Positions 34,701 to 47,241 are shown, numbered from the stretch's first letter. The stretch is DNA of 64,000 nucleotides from Eutypa lata (GCA_022661535.1 JAKULF010000009.1:1736001-1800000); one strand, 5' to 3'. Program-made: numbers and translations. Notes: generated by a model from the letters alone, not told the origin.

Positions 34701-36685
34701 AGGTAGGTATGTAGTCAGCATGTTGACAGGACCGCACCTCGCAGATCTCAACTGATGTCATGTTCGTTCGCTTAACCCTGCCTTCAGGATCAAATAAGCT
34801 CAAAGGGAATGCAATCCGGCACAGCATTGTACTTTCGCATACCCCCTTTCCCGTCTTAGGTAGCACTACAAATTACCATATCCGACTGTGCCACTAGTAG
34901 ACATCGTTGAGTAGATATGTATAGACGTACTTGTCACCAGAAATGTAACTCCCGGAATATTACGAACTCTTGGAGATTCGATGACGGGAAATCCAGTAGA
35001 AGCGGCGTTACGGCACGGAATAGCGGCTATTCTAACGGGAACGCCGGGGTGGCTAGTCCTAGTCTTCTAGACGTTGACAAATAGGCCGGCTTTGAACCGC
35101 AAAGTTGCGTAAGGCTATCAAGTAACTGAAATTCTTAATTTGTGCGCCAAAACTCCAGTATGTAGTTCCGCAGTAACTAGTAGGTTCCCCGTTTCTTTTT
35201 CTTTTCCCCCTCTACATTAGGTAACTAACAAGCACACGCGCAGGCGCGCTTCAAAGCGGGCATTGAACCCATGGCACGGGCGGCGGGCTGCGGGCTTGAG
35301 GCATGCTTGAGCACATGTGACGGACCCGCTATGGTTACCCGCTTTTAAACGTTCTGAGCGCGCTGAACTGCTGCAGCCCTTCGTTCAAGTCAGTCAAAGC
35401 AAATTACATTTCCGACAAGCTGGTCCTGTCTTTTCCGTTTATAGTAAATAGAAGCTTCTTTAAGTAATAAAGTACGGGCAGTTGATGTTTGCCTGCATCA
35501 TCTAAAGAGCTTCATTTTATTCGTATATTTTCTCTACATGCGAGGAATGCGCTGGTATATCAAGGCTGCCCAACCCACTCGGGCCCGATGTTGCTTGTTA
35601 CAAGTTTGTCCCATCCATGTTATTCCCAGATACTTATACCTATTTGTTCAAGCAACCTACATTAACCGTGCCATAATATGAGAGTTTGTTATGGTGTTTG
35701 TATCCCTTGCCTAGGTATGATGTCGTGTTTCTTAATTACTACATGCGATTATACCTTACAGTTCAGAATGTCTTTGAACCTCGTCGGAGGATGGTTGCGA
35801 ACAGCGCGAGGGGAACATTTATCGTAACACAGGAAAACCTATGTACTCCCTTTAACCTGGTCCTGACTTGTACACGTATATCCAATTTGAGACATTGACG
35901 CACAAATAGCTGGCCAGATTGGCTATATGCCTGATGATGGCCTCATTCAACACCATATCGGGATTCTAGACGATAAAACTTGGCAGTCGGGGCCCTGGTT
36001 TTTATTTCCTTCATTTCCATGATCAACATGCAACATGTTACCGGGCTCGTTGTCATCGGATAATGATGACCGCCGAAATGACCTCATATCGATTATCTCC
36101 TGTCTGTCACAGCCGCAGGGACAAGCGGGCCGGACCCGTCCGTCTTTTAGGCTCAAAGCGAGCCTGTAAGTAATTCCCTCGGCTGGCCAACCCCCCAGGG
36201 GTTATTATTGTCATCATTGCCTGAGGTATATGATTACCTACCTACCCGATGGTCCCTTGCTATTATTACTTCGTACGGCCTCGTCAAAATGGCTGGTTTG
36301 TGTCATACACGCACTCTCTCGGACTCGCACCACATCTGACCCCAGCGCTCCCGGCTGGACGTTCCTGACAAGGCAGGTCAGGACCGAACCGGTGAAGATC
36401 ATCGGTCCTTAAGTGCATATCCTAACCCTTTACCTCTCGTCAAATCCCATTTATTGCTTATAGCAGTCGACCGCCAAAATGGCAGTCTCACTAACTCACC
36501 AGTGACTCTGGCAGACATCTTGAGCGACCCTGATTGATAAGAAGCCGTAAGCCGCATGGAGGCGATACGTAGCCAGCAGTCCAAGTAGTTAGTTAATCAG
36601 TAATCCTTCTCGAGCATCTCTAGAAGTTTTCTATTTCTTTCCTTTCTTCGCAGATGCTTGCCTACTTCCCATGCGCCTATCTGGT

Positions 36686-36716
36686 GGCGGTCAGCGGTCA
36701 GCGGTCAGCAGTCAGA
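36686..36716. repeat. Short GGTCAGC tandem repeat
   Basis: Four imperfect GGTCAGC/AGTCAGA units in a row. Confidence 0.8.
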
Positions 36717-37696
36717 CTCGCAATGTGTCTGACCCTCCAATGAAAGCGACCTATCGAACTCAGCTGCTGGTTGTTTTCTCGGATGTCGTTTAAATCCCCG
36801 ACCGAGGCGTAGATTTTCAGCTACTTCGTACATAAAGAAACTTGCGAAGGATCGTAATCCAGGCCCCCTCGCAGATTCCAATCTTGAAGCGTTATATCCC
36901 CCATGCTGCCATGCTGTCCCCCCCACCCCTCGACCTGGGCTGCCTGGCCCCTAGGAGAGACCCCTGACCCCCACGACGACATGCCAATGATATTGAAATC
37001 TTCCCCTAAGCCTCCAGATATTAAGCAACGCGGTGGGGCTTTCCAGGTACCGGCGAACGAAACCCCCATGTGCGAAGTGGATTTTTATTAGACGTCAAAA
37101 CCAATTCCATGGCTTCGGGTCATTAATAAGTAAGTAGCTGTTATCTGACGATGATCCGCTGTTTGGATATTCCTGGCACTTCTCACAGACTACCGCGTGG
37201 GATGAATGCATCTTGCGCCAAGTAGTAGCGAAGTGACATTGACATTAGCAGAGCCTCCAAGCCAGGCAAGCCTTTTCGCATTCTTCGCACACACACATAA
37301 CCCCTTCCATCCACACGACATTCCTAGGTGATGAATGATGAATGATATGTAACATAGGTAATTAGGCCAAGTCTACCTAGCATTAAAAGCCAATTGCCGG
37401 GATTTATGCCGCCTATTGGGAGTCAAGACTGCAAATCGGTCTAAAAATCCCACCAACCGAACCGGTCCTTCTTTGATAGCTTCTAGAGCTGCCTAGTTCC
37501 CACGCCAGCCCACCGCCATGAACGGATGCACTGCAACCATTTAGCGATTTAAGTGGAGATGGGAATGATATCACCTCGCGCATCGATCGATGACTTCAGG
37601 GCAAAGACGAGTTGGTTCGTCTTGGGTCGTTAATATAACGAACCAAAACTCTTATTATTCAAGTCATACTTGAAGACAGGTAGAGGAACCTCTACT

Positions 37697-37917
37697 CAAG
37701 TTGTTGCCAAATTAAATGACACGTTGAAACCTCCGATTCGAATAATATTTAGTTCGTCAGTAATAATCAGTGACTATTCTACATTCAGGATTACAATTAT
37801 AAGCTTATTCAAATTATTTACTCTTAATGATACTACGATCGGAATACATATGAGTTATATATAGGTACATAGTAGAGGTGTATGGTGGAAGGTGTCACTT
37901 ATTTTGGCAACAACTTG
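37697..37917. mobile_element. 221-bp MITE with near-perfect TIRs and 5-bp TSD
   Basis: Left end CAAGTTGTTGCCAAATTAAA and right end TTATTTTGGCAACAACTTG are inverted copies (15 perfect pairs, then one slip). CTACT flanks both sides (37692-37696 and 37918-37922). The interior holds GATTCGAATAATATTTA and ATTACAATTATAAGCTTATT, shared with the copy at 10082. There is no coding frame, so it would need a transposase from elsewhere. It is the best-preserved member in the window and can serve as the reference for the family. Confidence 0.92.
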
Positions 37918-38292
37918 CTACTCTACAGGAAATTATAATTCGCCAGCCACTAGCGAGATCATCTTAGCGCCTCCAAAGATCTCCCTGAGATCACCGTCCA
38001 TAGATTGCGGGGGCAGGGGGGTGAGATGATTTTATTAGTGTAGATATGCGATAGGCGTTGGGCAGGTACATAGAACGTCCGTACCTACAAAATACGTAGG
38101 TCTGATCGAGATCACCCTCTTATCCCTTTTCTAAATCTATAGCAGGATATGTACTCATCTTCGTAACGTCCATACCTCTAAGCGAGCTCCTGACTCGCAG
38201 TAAGTAGTAAATATGTATGCACGGAACAAGCCTACAACGATATCATGACGTGCGCAATCCGATCTCCCCCCGGCGGGACCCGCGTATATAGA

Positions 38293-38319
38293 CCTACGTA
38301 CGTACGTACGTACGTATGT
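38293..38319. repeat. (TACG)n microsatellite
   Basis: Self-complementary TACG tetranucleotide run, a small potential cruciform. Confidence 0.9.
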
Positions 38320-39031
38320 ATGGATTGTAAAGTTCTTCTCCGAGTTACATTCGAGCATGTACAAGTCGTCGTCGTTGTCCATAGGTCGATAGGGTCGGGG
38401 TACATAGCGGCCATTCGGTCGTTTTAACTTGACTATCTCTCGTACTTACTTCCGTATCTAACCTGACCGCTCATGTTATATAAGGGAAGTGAACGAGGAT
38501 GACCCCCGTGTCCTACTTGTAGGTGCATACACCTAGTCATAACTTTAAAACTTCCCGGGTGCGGAGCCGGTTGGTCAGTCGGTTCTCCGGCTGAAATGGA
38601 CCTTGTCCCCGCGGCCGCCGCATTTTCCATGTATGTAGGTATGCAGGTCGCTCGCGCACGCGCGCACTACCTATATGTAAGTACATACATAGCAGGCAGA
38701 AATACGCTAGGTCGTAAGCAAGCCAGCAATAAGAGAGCCAAGTTAGATCTATGATGTACATGCATACAAATATGATAGATACTTTGTCGGAACGCCACTT
38801 GCGTAGGCCGGCATTCTCCCCAGGCCTTATACGATAAACTCGCAGTAAGGGGGAGCTAAGCGAATGAGCCTCACCGTCACTATGTATGTAGTCAGTTAGA
38901 CGACTAAATACATATCTCGCTGTCTATGTACGTAGAGACTGCCATCCTCACGAATACATGCCAACATATGTAATCAGTCAAGCTTTCCTGCCGCTTAAGC
39001 TTTCAAGAGAACCGGTTATTCCGGATCGCCG

Positions 39032-39032
39032 T

Positions 39033-39067
<35 letters not shown>

Positions 39068-39075
39068 ACTGACTG
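39032..39075. repeat. (CTGC)n microsatellite
   Basis: About eight CTGC units passing into GACT units. Confidence 0.92.
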
Positions 39076-39578
39076 CCCGTCTCCAGCTACTGCATGTCCC
39101 TCGCTTTCATCCCCCGGATGTCGAATCTAAATTCCTATCAGGACCAAAATCTGTAGAATGGGATCAATGTGCATATCATGGCCAGCCGCGCAAGCACCTC
39201 GACGTAAGTAGCAGAAGGTAGTCTTGTTCCTTCGTGGATTACTGGATGTTTGCTCTTGGGCCAGTCACAACATACAGTCCAGCCGATGCCGCGCACGCAC
39301 GATCTAGTGTTGTGGCAGCGATTCGGGGAACGGCTATCTGTGTTGGAACTACTAGAGAATGCTGCCTACGAACCTTGTCTCTTCTTCCGGGTAAGCATGT
39401 ATGTATGGCATCGTGCTCTAACGCGGGTTCTCATAGTTGGGACCGTCGAGACCAGCCTCCTGTCTGTCATTTGATCAGTTAGGTTCCAGTTTCCAGGTGT
39501 CCTCAACTGTGTGCACGTATATATACCATCAGGTTATGATAATATTGCCCGGTGAAGAAGAGGATTGGATATTGTGTG

Positions 39579-39605
39579 TTCTGAGTTCTGAGTTCTGAGT
39601 TCTGA
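39579..39605. repeat. 7-bp tandem repeat (GTTCTGA)
   Basis: Four adjacent copies of GTTCTGA. Confidence 0.9.
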
Positions 39606-41525
39606 AGTAAGTAAAAAAAGGGGGCTGGCCACGAGCAAGGCAAGGTCCTAATTTGCATATGATTGGCGATAGGAGGTATTATGATTTGAGATCACTACCT
39701 ATGACGACTAGTAAGGAATTGTTATACTGCCTAAAATATGTAGATATGTCCTTTCTCTAGTACAAGACTCACAATTCCCACCCCCTACCTCGTTGCGGTC
39801 TATTGTCGTAAGACCATCCGTACAGCGCCGTATCGTCCTGTGCCGAATTGAGTGTACTTTGGGTAAAGTCTGTGGAAGCTGATATTATAGGGTTGACCGC
39901 TACCTACCTGTACCTAAACTGACCTGAGAGAGACAGCAGCTTATGTCAGTTCAGCGTGCCTCAAGAGATACAAAATAGAACCTCAGCACCAAACTCGGAG
40001 AAGTAGATGGTTATGTGATCGCTACTATGCACTCCGATGTTTCTTCATAGACTCATAGGGGCCAGAGGTTAGAGGCCGTCGTTGATGGCTCCAAGGGAAG
40101 CAACTTAGGGGTAAGCACTTTGTCTAGGTAGTTATCTATCTGTCTATCTGTCTATATATACATATATACATATACTTACTTTGGATCCTAACTCATACGT
40201 AGTCTTGCTATGCACACATGTGAATTCAAAGATCCTTTACCTTTAATATCTACACTTACGTGTTCAATGATCTCAACCCCGTCAGGACGCAGCATCCTGA
40301 CTGCTTGTTCGCAAACCCTTTCAGGGGTGCGATGCACATCGTATAGGATCAAGCCTTGGTAGAATTGACACAAGCAGGAAATGTATGACATCTCGCGTCC
40401 TTGAACCCCATATCCTGAAAAGCCTGGTGAAGGATAGTATCTAGAGTTCTCTACTGCCTCCTCTCTAGTATACATCACATTGCTGGCTGCGGGATAAAAG
40501 TGCGACCAACATACCTATCCACCTACGCACCTACGTACCTGTCTGTGTGTCTATCTCCGTCGTGTGTAGCCCTGCCACGTACATACTACGTACAGATATG
40601 CACTAGCCGACTGATGCGCCGTTGGTCGTGCGCCGAGAAAAACCGGCGAGAAGACGATTTAAGGATGGAGCATAGGCATGCGTATCACCATGGTTCGTGG
40701 TACCTACATGCCTAGGTAGTGAACATAGTTTGAGTCCATCAAGGTTGTAGTACGCAGTGCATGCGTGGCCTACCTAAGTACCTACCTATTTGCTGTCGGC
40801 TCGTCCTCCCCGGTGTCATCCCATTTTTTTTTCTCTCTCTCTCTCTTCGCATTCCATGTCACGCATTTTCGTTTCATCCCATGACATGGAATGGCGGGTG
40901 TATTGTCCCCGTCGGGGTATTATGCGGTGCGACGTGCTCACGTACCTTGTCGACGTTGTGCCACGAGCATGTGATGACGATGCGCTTAGAGTGGGAGTCG
41001 TCCCGACCGTCATCGACCCCTTTAACTTCGCTCCGTCTTATTGGGCGTGGGTTATTGATTATAAAAATGGCAGTGGTGATCACGGTAGATGCAAGATGAG
41101 TATTCTGTTGGCAAATGCTTCAATTGGAGTGTCTGAAAGTGAGGTAATCGAAAATTCTCTCTCTCTCTCACGACTATTAAGTTGGGAGACTGGGATGAGA
41201 GCACTACAGCAGGCTAGTCAGCGAGGACGACACCATCTAGCAATTGGCAGATAGCAAAGGCCTAAGGACCGACAGCCCAGCAAACGAAACGTCAAAGCAT
41301 GAATATGACTAGTGAACACCTTTGGGAATCATCGCACGTCCTATGTTCAGTTCAATATAAGCATTCGCATTTAACCTGTTACACTAAGTATTCATATACA
41401 TACAGCCCAAGAAATGGGTAGACCAACTTGTATCTTTTCTTGAGGCTTCTCGCCCCCCTTTTCTCTCTCTCTCTCGCTCTGTATAGGTCGTCGCCAAAAA
41501 CCGCGTCCGTCAGTCGTCCCGAAAC

Positions 41526-43111
41526 TCAGATCCTCAGAGCCGTACTACAGCACGTCAGGTTCTCGCACTGGACGCCACTGCAAGCGATCTGGCACCCCGC
41601 GCCTGTCCCGGCACCAGCAGCAGTAGTAGGGGTGCCGGCCGCCGTCGCGGACCCCTCGATGCGCCGTCTCCTAATCGACGCGGTCGAGGGGTCAACGGAA
41701 GGGCCGCCACCTCCACTCGCACTGCTCGCCTCCTCCGTCGCTTCTGTCGCGGGAGTGGGAGCGGACGCCGATGGTGTCGTTGTGGTGTCAGGGGGAGAAG
41801 ACGCCTTCGTCGTCGTGGGTGAGGAGAGCTCCGGCTGCAGCGTTGAAGAGTGGATGCCGTAGGCGTGCAGGCACTCGCTGATGGTGCGGGCGCGCTCCAT
41901 GAAATCCGTCATCTCGTTGTTCGAGACTACTATGTGCGCCGACGCGATGGCCTTCTTCTGGTCGAGTCGCCAGATGTGCAGCTCGTGGATGGATTCGACG
42001 CCCGGGATCTGGGGTGCTACCGTTAGTGCTTGTTTTGGTAAAGGTTTCTATAATTGCCCTAGGGAGGGGGTAGATGTATTGTGCTCTTGATCCTCATCGA
42101 TGCCTAAAAAGGGCCGCCTGTTTTGTCACATATCGACAGCCTCGGTTGGGAAACCGCGAGAAAAGATAAATTCAATGAACCATATCACAAGGGACTTACC
42201 TTCTCAAGGTCATGCTTGACATCATCCAGATCCACCCCCTTAGGTGCGCTCTGCATTAATATCTTGCCGCTATTCTTGACGAGAGGGAGCGAGGACAGGA
42301 GGATCATGATCGCGATGCCCATACTCACACCGGGATCGGCGTAGAAGCGGGCATCATAGCTGGTCAGCCAGATGACCAGCGCTGCGATTATGACCCCGAC
42401 GTTGTTCAGCGCGTCGCCGATGACGTGGGTCAAGACGCCCATCATGCCGAGATCGCGCCCGGGCGCCTGCAACTTGGTGATGGTATGGCGGTGCTCCGTG
42501 TGAGCACTGATAGGGGTAATGGCCGAAGGGGGATTCGAGGAATCCGACGTTGGAATAGCCGACTCGATATTAACGTTGTCAGGGCTATGGCCGTGGCCGC
42601 TAGTTTCCTCGTGGTCGTGGGTGACCTCTCCGTCGTTATGGTCATGAGCATGGCTGTCGTGGCTGTGACCGTGACCGCCCCCGTGATCGTGGCCATGGTG
42701 CTCGTGCAAGATGGTGGCGCTGATGATGTTCAGTGTCAGGCCGACGCAGCCCATGATCAGGACGAGCTTAGGGTTCTCGACCCGCTGGATGGAGATGAAC
42801 CGCTCGATGGACTGGAGGAAGATGGACACGCCTAGGGCAAGCAGGAAGACGCCATTGAAGAAGGCGCCGAGCAGCTGGGCGCGCGCCCACCCGAAGGAGA
42901 AATCCTGCGGCGACTTGGCATGCTCGGTGATAAGTATGGCAGCGAGGGCGACGACGAAGCCGATCAGGTCGTTCATGTAATGGAAGGCATCTGCTAGCAG
43001 GGCCAGTGATCCGGTGTAGAAGGCGACTGCGATCTCGGCGACGAAAAACGCTAGGGATATGCCGATCGTCGCAATGAGCTTCTGCTTGGAAGATAGCTTG
43101 AGTACCGCCAT
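41526..43111 (-). CDS. zrc1: Vacuolar zinc transporter, CDF family (Zrc1/Cot1 type)
   Basis: Predicted minus-strand join of 43111..42200 and 42008..41526, 464 aa; the 191-bp intron joins DLEK to IPGVESIHELHIWRL in phase. Six membrane segments are visible. The zinc site is complete: H44 and D48 in DAFHYMND of segment II and a second HxxxD (HVIGD) in segment V, the HDHD set that marks Zn2+-specific members. A long His-rich loop between segments IV and V (HEHHGHDHGGGHGHSHDSHA and more) would bind zinc. The C-terminal cytosolic domain (VESIHELHIWRLDQKKAIAS) is intact, followed by a Thr/Ala/Ser-rich spacer and a Cys-rich end (CQIACSGVQCENLTCCS). The family moves Zn2+ into the vacuole against protons and gives zinc resistance. 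The start is supported by the conserved KQKLIATIGISLAFF first segment. A pyrimidine-poor, GC-rich coding region contrasts with its AT-rich flanks. Confidence 0.93.
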
Positions 43112-45587
43112 GATGGAATACTACAATGACTCCTGCAGAAGAACAATAGGAAGAGAGAATTTCTGTCTCCAATTGCTGCCCTCTTTATAGGAACGCAAAA
43201 AATTATTTCAAAGCTGAATAACACGGCAAAGGAAGGGTCTTCTTGCAAGTGTATCATGCGTGCTGACTTGGCTGGGCCGGTCTGATGTTCGGTCCCCTTA
43301 AATACGTGGACGGCCTATGCGTCATCACCTTAGTAAAATGTGTAGTTCCACCCCTGCGGAATGATTCGGGGCTCGGGCCCCGGGAACAATAGGCACACAC
43401 TTCTTCTGATTCAATGTTTCTCTCTCCTTCGGTTCCGGGTCTATATTAAGAAGCGATTGCTGGTCCCGGGGAATCATGGTTTAAGCGAAATTTCCAAGAC
43501 GTAGAAGCCAGAGCCAAGAGAGGATCACTTTGATTTTATATATGCTCTCCGGAACCCCCTTAGCAAGACAAGCAATGAACCCTAGGTATGAAGAAAAGAC
43601 CTAGAAACATACCCACAATACGTAGTTTTTAATACTGTCCACCTAGTTCATGCTTGTTGGGGAATGCCTCAGCGGTGCGGAGCCGAAACGAAAGCCGAAA
43701 CGGAAGGGTTGCGACAGAGTCGGTGTCGGCCAATGAAGTGGCCTTCAACGGTTCAGGGGTTCATATTTACTAAGGACGATATTAACGAATCCATGCTCAC
43801 ATCTGTATTGTTCTAGTATGATCTTCGTTACGAGGCGTTAGGGATAAAAAGAGAAAGAATGAAAAGGAAGAAAGGAAAACAGGTTATTATGGTACGGTGA
43901 TATGTAGGTCGTTGTTATGTCATGGTTAGGTATGTATCAGGGCAGGTAGGTAGGTATGGCGCATCTCATTCTATAAAGTTTTGAAGAGGTAAGACATTAC
44001 TCGGGGGTTTACAGGAATGCAGGCACTTCCCGGTCTGCCGGTGTAATTATACACGCACTTTCGGTGGGTGTGTAGTCGAGAAGCATGTACATGTATGGCT
44101 GAAGTATAAAGTTTATAATACTTCAAAGGGACGGGAATACCCGTCTCACTCTCCGAATTCTCCAGGTTTGCACTTACGGCTTTATCACGGTATTATTTTG
44201 GACAAAGAGGCATGTTCATTAGTAGTTCTACATGTTCAGGTATGTAGTTCAATGCTCTGCATCTCCCGAGCTGATGTGTAGGTAGGTATGGAGTGCGTAC
44301 GTGTACAGACAGCTATCGGGATCTCGCTGCACCAGCTGCATGTAGGCATTTCAGCACATGGAGCTGGACATGGACATTGGCATGGACGTGGCAAAGAGCA
44401 TATAGGTAAGCACTGGTAGTCGTGGTACCATCTATAGAGCTCTAGGTATGTAGTGCGATGGATGCTACAAAACTGGAAAATATGTAGATTGATAAGTGCT
44501 AGGCAAGTCGCTGTTTGGCAGACCTACCAGTCTAGGTACAATAGGTTGTAACAGGTCTGGTTGATGCAGCGCGGCCCAATCAATATCTTCCATTGGAATG
44601 TATTACGAAGGAACTAATTGAAAAGAATGCTCCGGGACTACGAAGAGGTGATGTTGCTTTTTCGTAAAGTCGAGTCCAAATTAATTGATAGGTTGAGCGC
44701 TGTTTATGAGGACTAAATTCTACCCTTCTACCATCTACCTAACCTAGACCTTTGTCTTTAATGTCCGTAATAATTCCGATCACTAATGACGGGCTATACC
44801 TAGCTCTACATGCCCCATCTCACACGGCTACCCCCCCCCGCCTCCCTATACACCGGATGAATTTATATGGATCTCTATCTGCATGTATGCCATAAGGTAG
44901 ATGCAAATGTTGTGTAATGTAACCTCACTCATCGGACCTTTAGTTACATGCATCTGGGCCTGGGCCAGATCGTCCTTGGCCACTTGGTATGTTGAAAATC
45001 CGGGGGTAGTCTGGGCAGCCTGGTGCCTGGCAAGCCCTGGGGTAGCTGAATTTAGAGGTTAGGTAAGTCCTAGCTCTACTTAAAATTCTAAGCTACATAT
45101 GTACATACATACCTACTTACCTACAGCGTGCAAGTGTGTAACAACAAACAAATTCAAAGCGTCGGACGTCGTTGATTTAAACCAATCAATTTCATTTGGA
45201 AGATGACAAAGAATTGAGAGGTTTGTGTAACATTAAATCAATGATGCCATGATGCTATGATGCTATGATTGTATGATGACATGTATGATTGCGCTTTCCA
45301 GTTGAAATTGGCCTGGGGGAGGAAGTGATAACGCATACATACATACGGCAGGTGGAAATTTATACATTCATACACAAACGCAACGTAATAATGATGTGCA
45401 TTGGCTTTCATGAGACTGGTCATATATCTAGAGTACCTAACTCTATAACCTCCAAAGGCTGTGTTTCTGCTCAGTGACCAGTCAGTAGTTTAAAGAAGGC
45501 ATCGAGAAGCATAATCGTCCCTGATAAGTTCTCAACATCTAGTAGCACCGAATTTCTACCATTAAACGGACACAAGACCCTCCAGCA
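43112..45587. other. Intergenic between divergent genes
   Basis: Shared upstream region of the zinc transporter (minus) and the second SDR (plus). It contains AGGTA-rich stretches near 43925-43960 and 44275-44290, a C-run at 44830-44839, and an ATGATGCT-type degenerate repeat at 45238-45293. No gene is supported. Confidence 0.6.
45238..45293. repeat. Degenerate ATGATGCT tandem repeat
   Basis: Successive units ATGATGCC, ATGATGCT, ATGATGCT, ATGATTGT, ATGATGAC. Confidence 0.75.
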
Positions 45588-46653
45588 ATGGATACCATCA
45601 AGGTATGCACGTCGCATCTAATCATACATGTTGTTTATTCGTTAAATTAACATTGAACAGAACACGATCGCCGAAAACGTTGGTGGTATCGCCGAGAAGC
45701 TAGGTACTCGCCAGTTCACCCTGGATGAAGTTCCGGACTTGAGTGGCAAAGTCGGCCTCGTTACGGGCGGTAGCGAAGGCATCGGTTACGGGTGTACACA
45801 CACGTTGCTCAAGCACAATATCACCAAGCTTTACGTTCTCTCTAAGAATGGCGACGTTGTCAAGCAAGCCAAGACGGAAATCGCTAAAGAACTGGGCGAG
45901 GAAGCTGCAAACAAGACCAAATGGTTCCATTGTGATATGGCAGATTGGAAGCAAGTGAAGGATGTCGCTGAAGAGATCAAGAAGGCCGCCAACAGGCTCG
46001 ATATCCTTATCAACAACGCGGGCATAGGGATCCTGACCTACCAGACTACCGACTATGGAGTTGATAGGCATATGGCTATTAACCACATGGGTCCCGTAAT
46101 CCTGACATCGCATCTGCTTCCCCTGATGAAGGAGACGGCAGAGAAGGGTAACGTCGTCCGCATCTCCAATCAGGCCAGCAATGACCACCAAGCTACTCCA
46201 AATGACACGAAATTTGAAAGTCTGGAGGAGTTGAACCGCGATCTGGGACCCAATAGCAATTACGGTAGAAGCAAGCTCGCAAGCATACTGTATGCCAGAT
46301 ATTTCGCTAGGAAGGTGACCAATGCCGGCCACCCTAATGTCCTCATGAACGCGACGCATCCGGGTTTTGTCAGCACGAAGATGAGCAAGGAAGACATTCA
46401 CGAGCCGTTTCCGTTAGCCGGATACGGGATGTCAGTTGTGATGGAGCCTTTCAAGAAGAACCAGTTTGAGGGAGCGGTGCCCACCATGTATACCACGACG
46501 GTCACCACCAAGTCGGGCGAGTACATCTGCCCACCGGCTATTCCTGAGGCAGGAAGCAAGCTGTCGCAAGATGAGGCCCTAGGCGATAGGTTGATGGAAC
46601 TCACGAGGGAAATTGTCATGGAGAAGACAAGTGATGATTTGGTATTGCATTGA
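45588..46653 (+). CDS. Short-chain dehydrogenase, retinol-dehydrogenase-like
   Basis: Predicted join of 45588..45602 and 45661..46653, 335 aa. Exon 1 encodes just MDTIK; the 58-bp intron (GTATGC donor, TGAACAG acceptor) brings in NTIAENVGGIAEKLG in phase. SDR motifs: GLVTGGSEGIGYG (cofactor), INNAGIG, the Ser in VRISNQASN, and YGRSK (YxxxK). The C-terminal half (NATHPGFVSTKMSKEDI) follows the usual PG block of retinol-dehydrogenase/WW-oxidoreductase-like SDRs. It would act as an NAD(P)-dependent oxidoreductase in the cytosol or on a membrane surface; no substrate can be assigned. The downstream Iml1 gene is on the same strand 590 bp away with its own start. Confidence 0.9.
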
Positions 46654-47241
46654 GCGAACTAGAACAAGACGAGACCCGGACGTGTGGAAAAAGAAGTGTG
46701 TATAACTACCTATATAGTTATTTGCTTCCGTATTCCATGGGAATTAACTACATAGTACGTTAAAGCAAAGTGCATACTACGTATTCAATGTTGTATCTGT
46801 GAGATATGATGATAGCACCCCCCCTGCCCCCTAGCTGCCCCCTAGCTGCCCCTTAGGTTGGGACTAAGGTGGAAGGCGGTCAGTAAGGTACCTTATCTTA
46901 TCTTCGCCTCGGCAATGGGGCGTGTAACGCTAACTCACTGCTGCTAACCTTAAGCTATAGTGGGTCATGAGGCGTCGTCGCGGGCTTCAATTCTGCCGCT
47001 AAGCTATCGTTAAGTGTATCATATCTTTCCCAGCTGTAGTATAAAAAGCTTCGAATGCTGCCTACCTGGGTACCTACATGTAAGCAACCTACCTACCTAG
47101 GTACCTAGCCAATTCCCTCCACGATAGATACCATCTCGACGGCGACGTGCCAGATAGTTTCCCATCGATTCATTGTCTTATGGCGCCTTCCTCGTCTATA
47201 ATCCGTCCTAGTATCTTCGAATTAGGATGAGGTAGTAGACG
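46654..47241. other. Intergenic, Iml1 promoter and leader
   Basis: Contains a 12-bp repeat (TGCCCCCTAGC units, 46826-46856) and a dense cluster of TACCT/AGGTA palindromic words at about 47062-47109, including CTACCTAGGTACCTAG. Two TAG codons precede the iml1 ATG in frame. Confidence 0.65.
46826..46856. repeat. 12-bp tandem repeat (TGCCCCCTAGC)
   Basis: Three near-identical units CTGCCCCCTAGC. Confidence 0.85.

Larger units (their letters stand above)
30982..41525. other. 10.5-kb gene desert
   Basis: No frame in this stretch carries a convincing protein. It contains the clear MITE at 37697-37917, microsatellites (31767, 36686, 38293, 39032, 39579), many ACCTA/TAGGT words, and CT-rich runs near 40830-40850 and 41160. 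A 96-aa minus frame at 40188-40478 ends in a segment reading CEQAVRMLRPDGVEIIEHVS, faintly like a methyltransferase tail; it is too short and isolated to call a gene. GC-rich patches around 36880-37080 have open frames on both strands but no motif. Confidence 0.6.

Noticed and set aside
36821..37091. GC-rich open frames on both strands in the desert
   Set aside because: Low-complexity Pro/Gly-rich products with no domain or splice context.
45700..46401. 233-codon minus-strand frame opposite the second SDR
   Set aside because: It mirrors the SDR frame exactly and has no motifs of its own.
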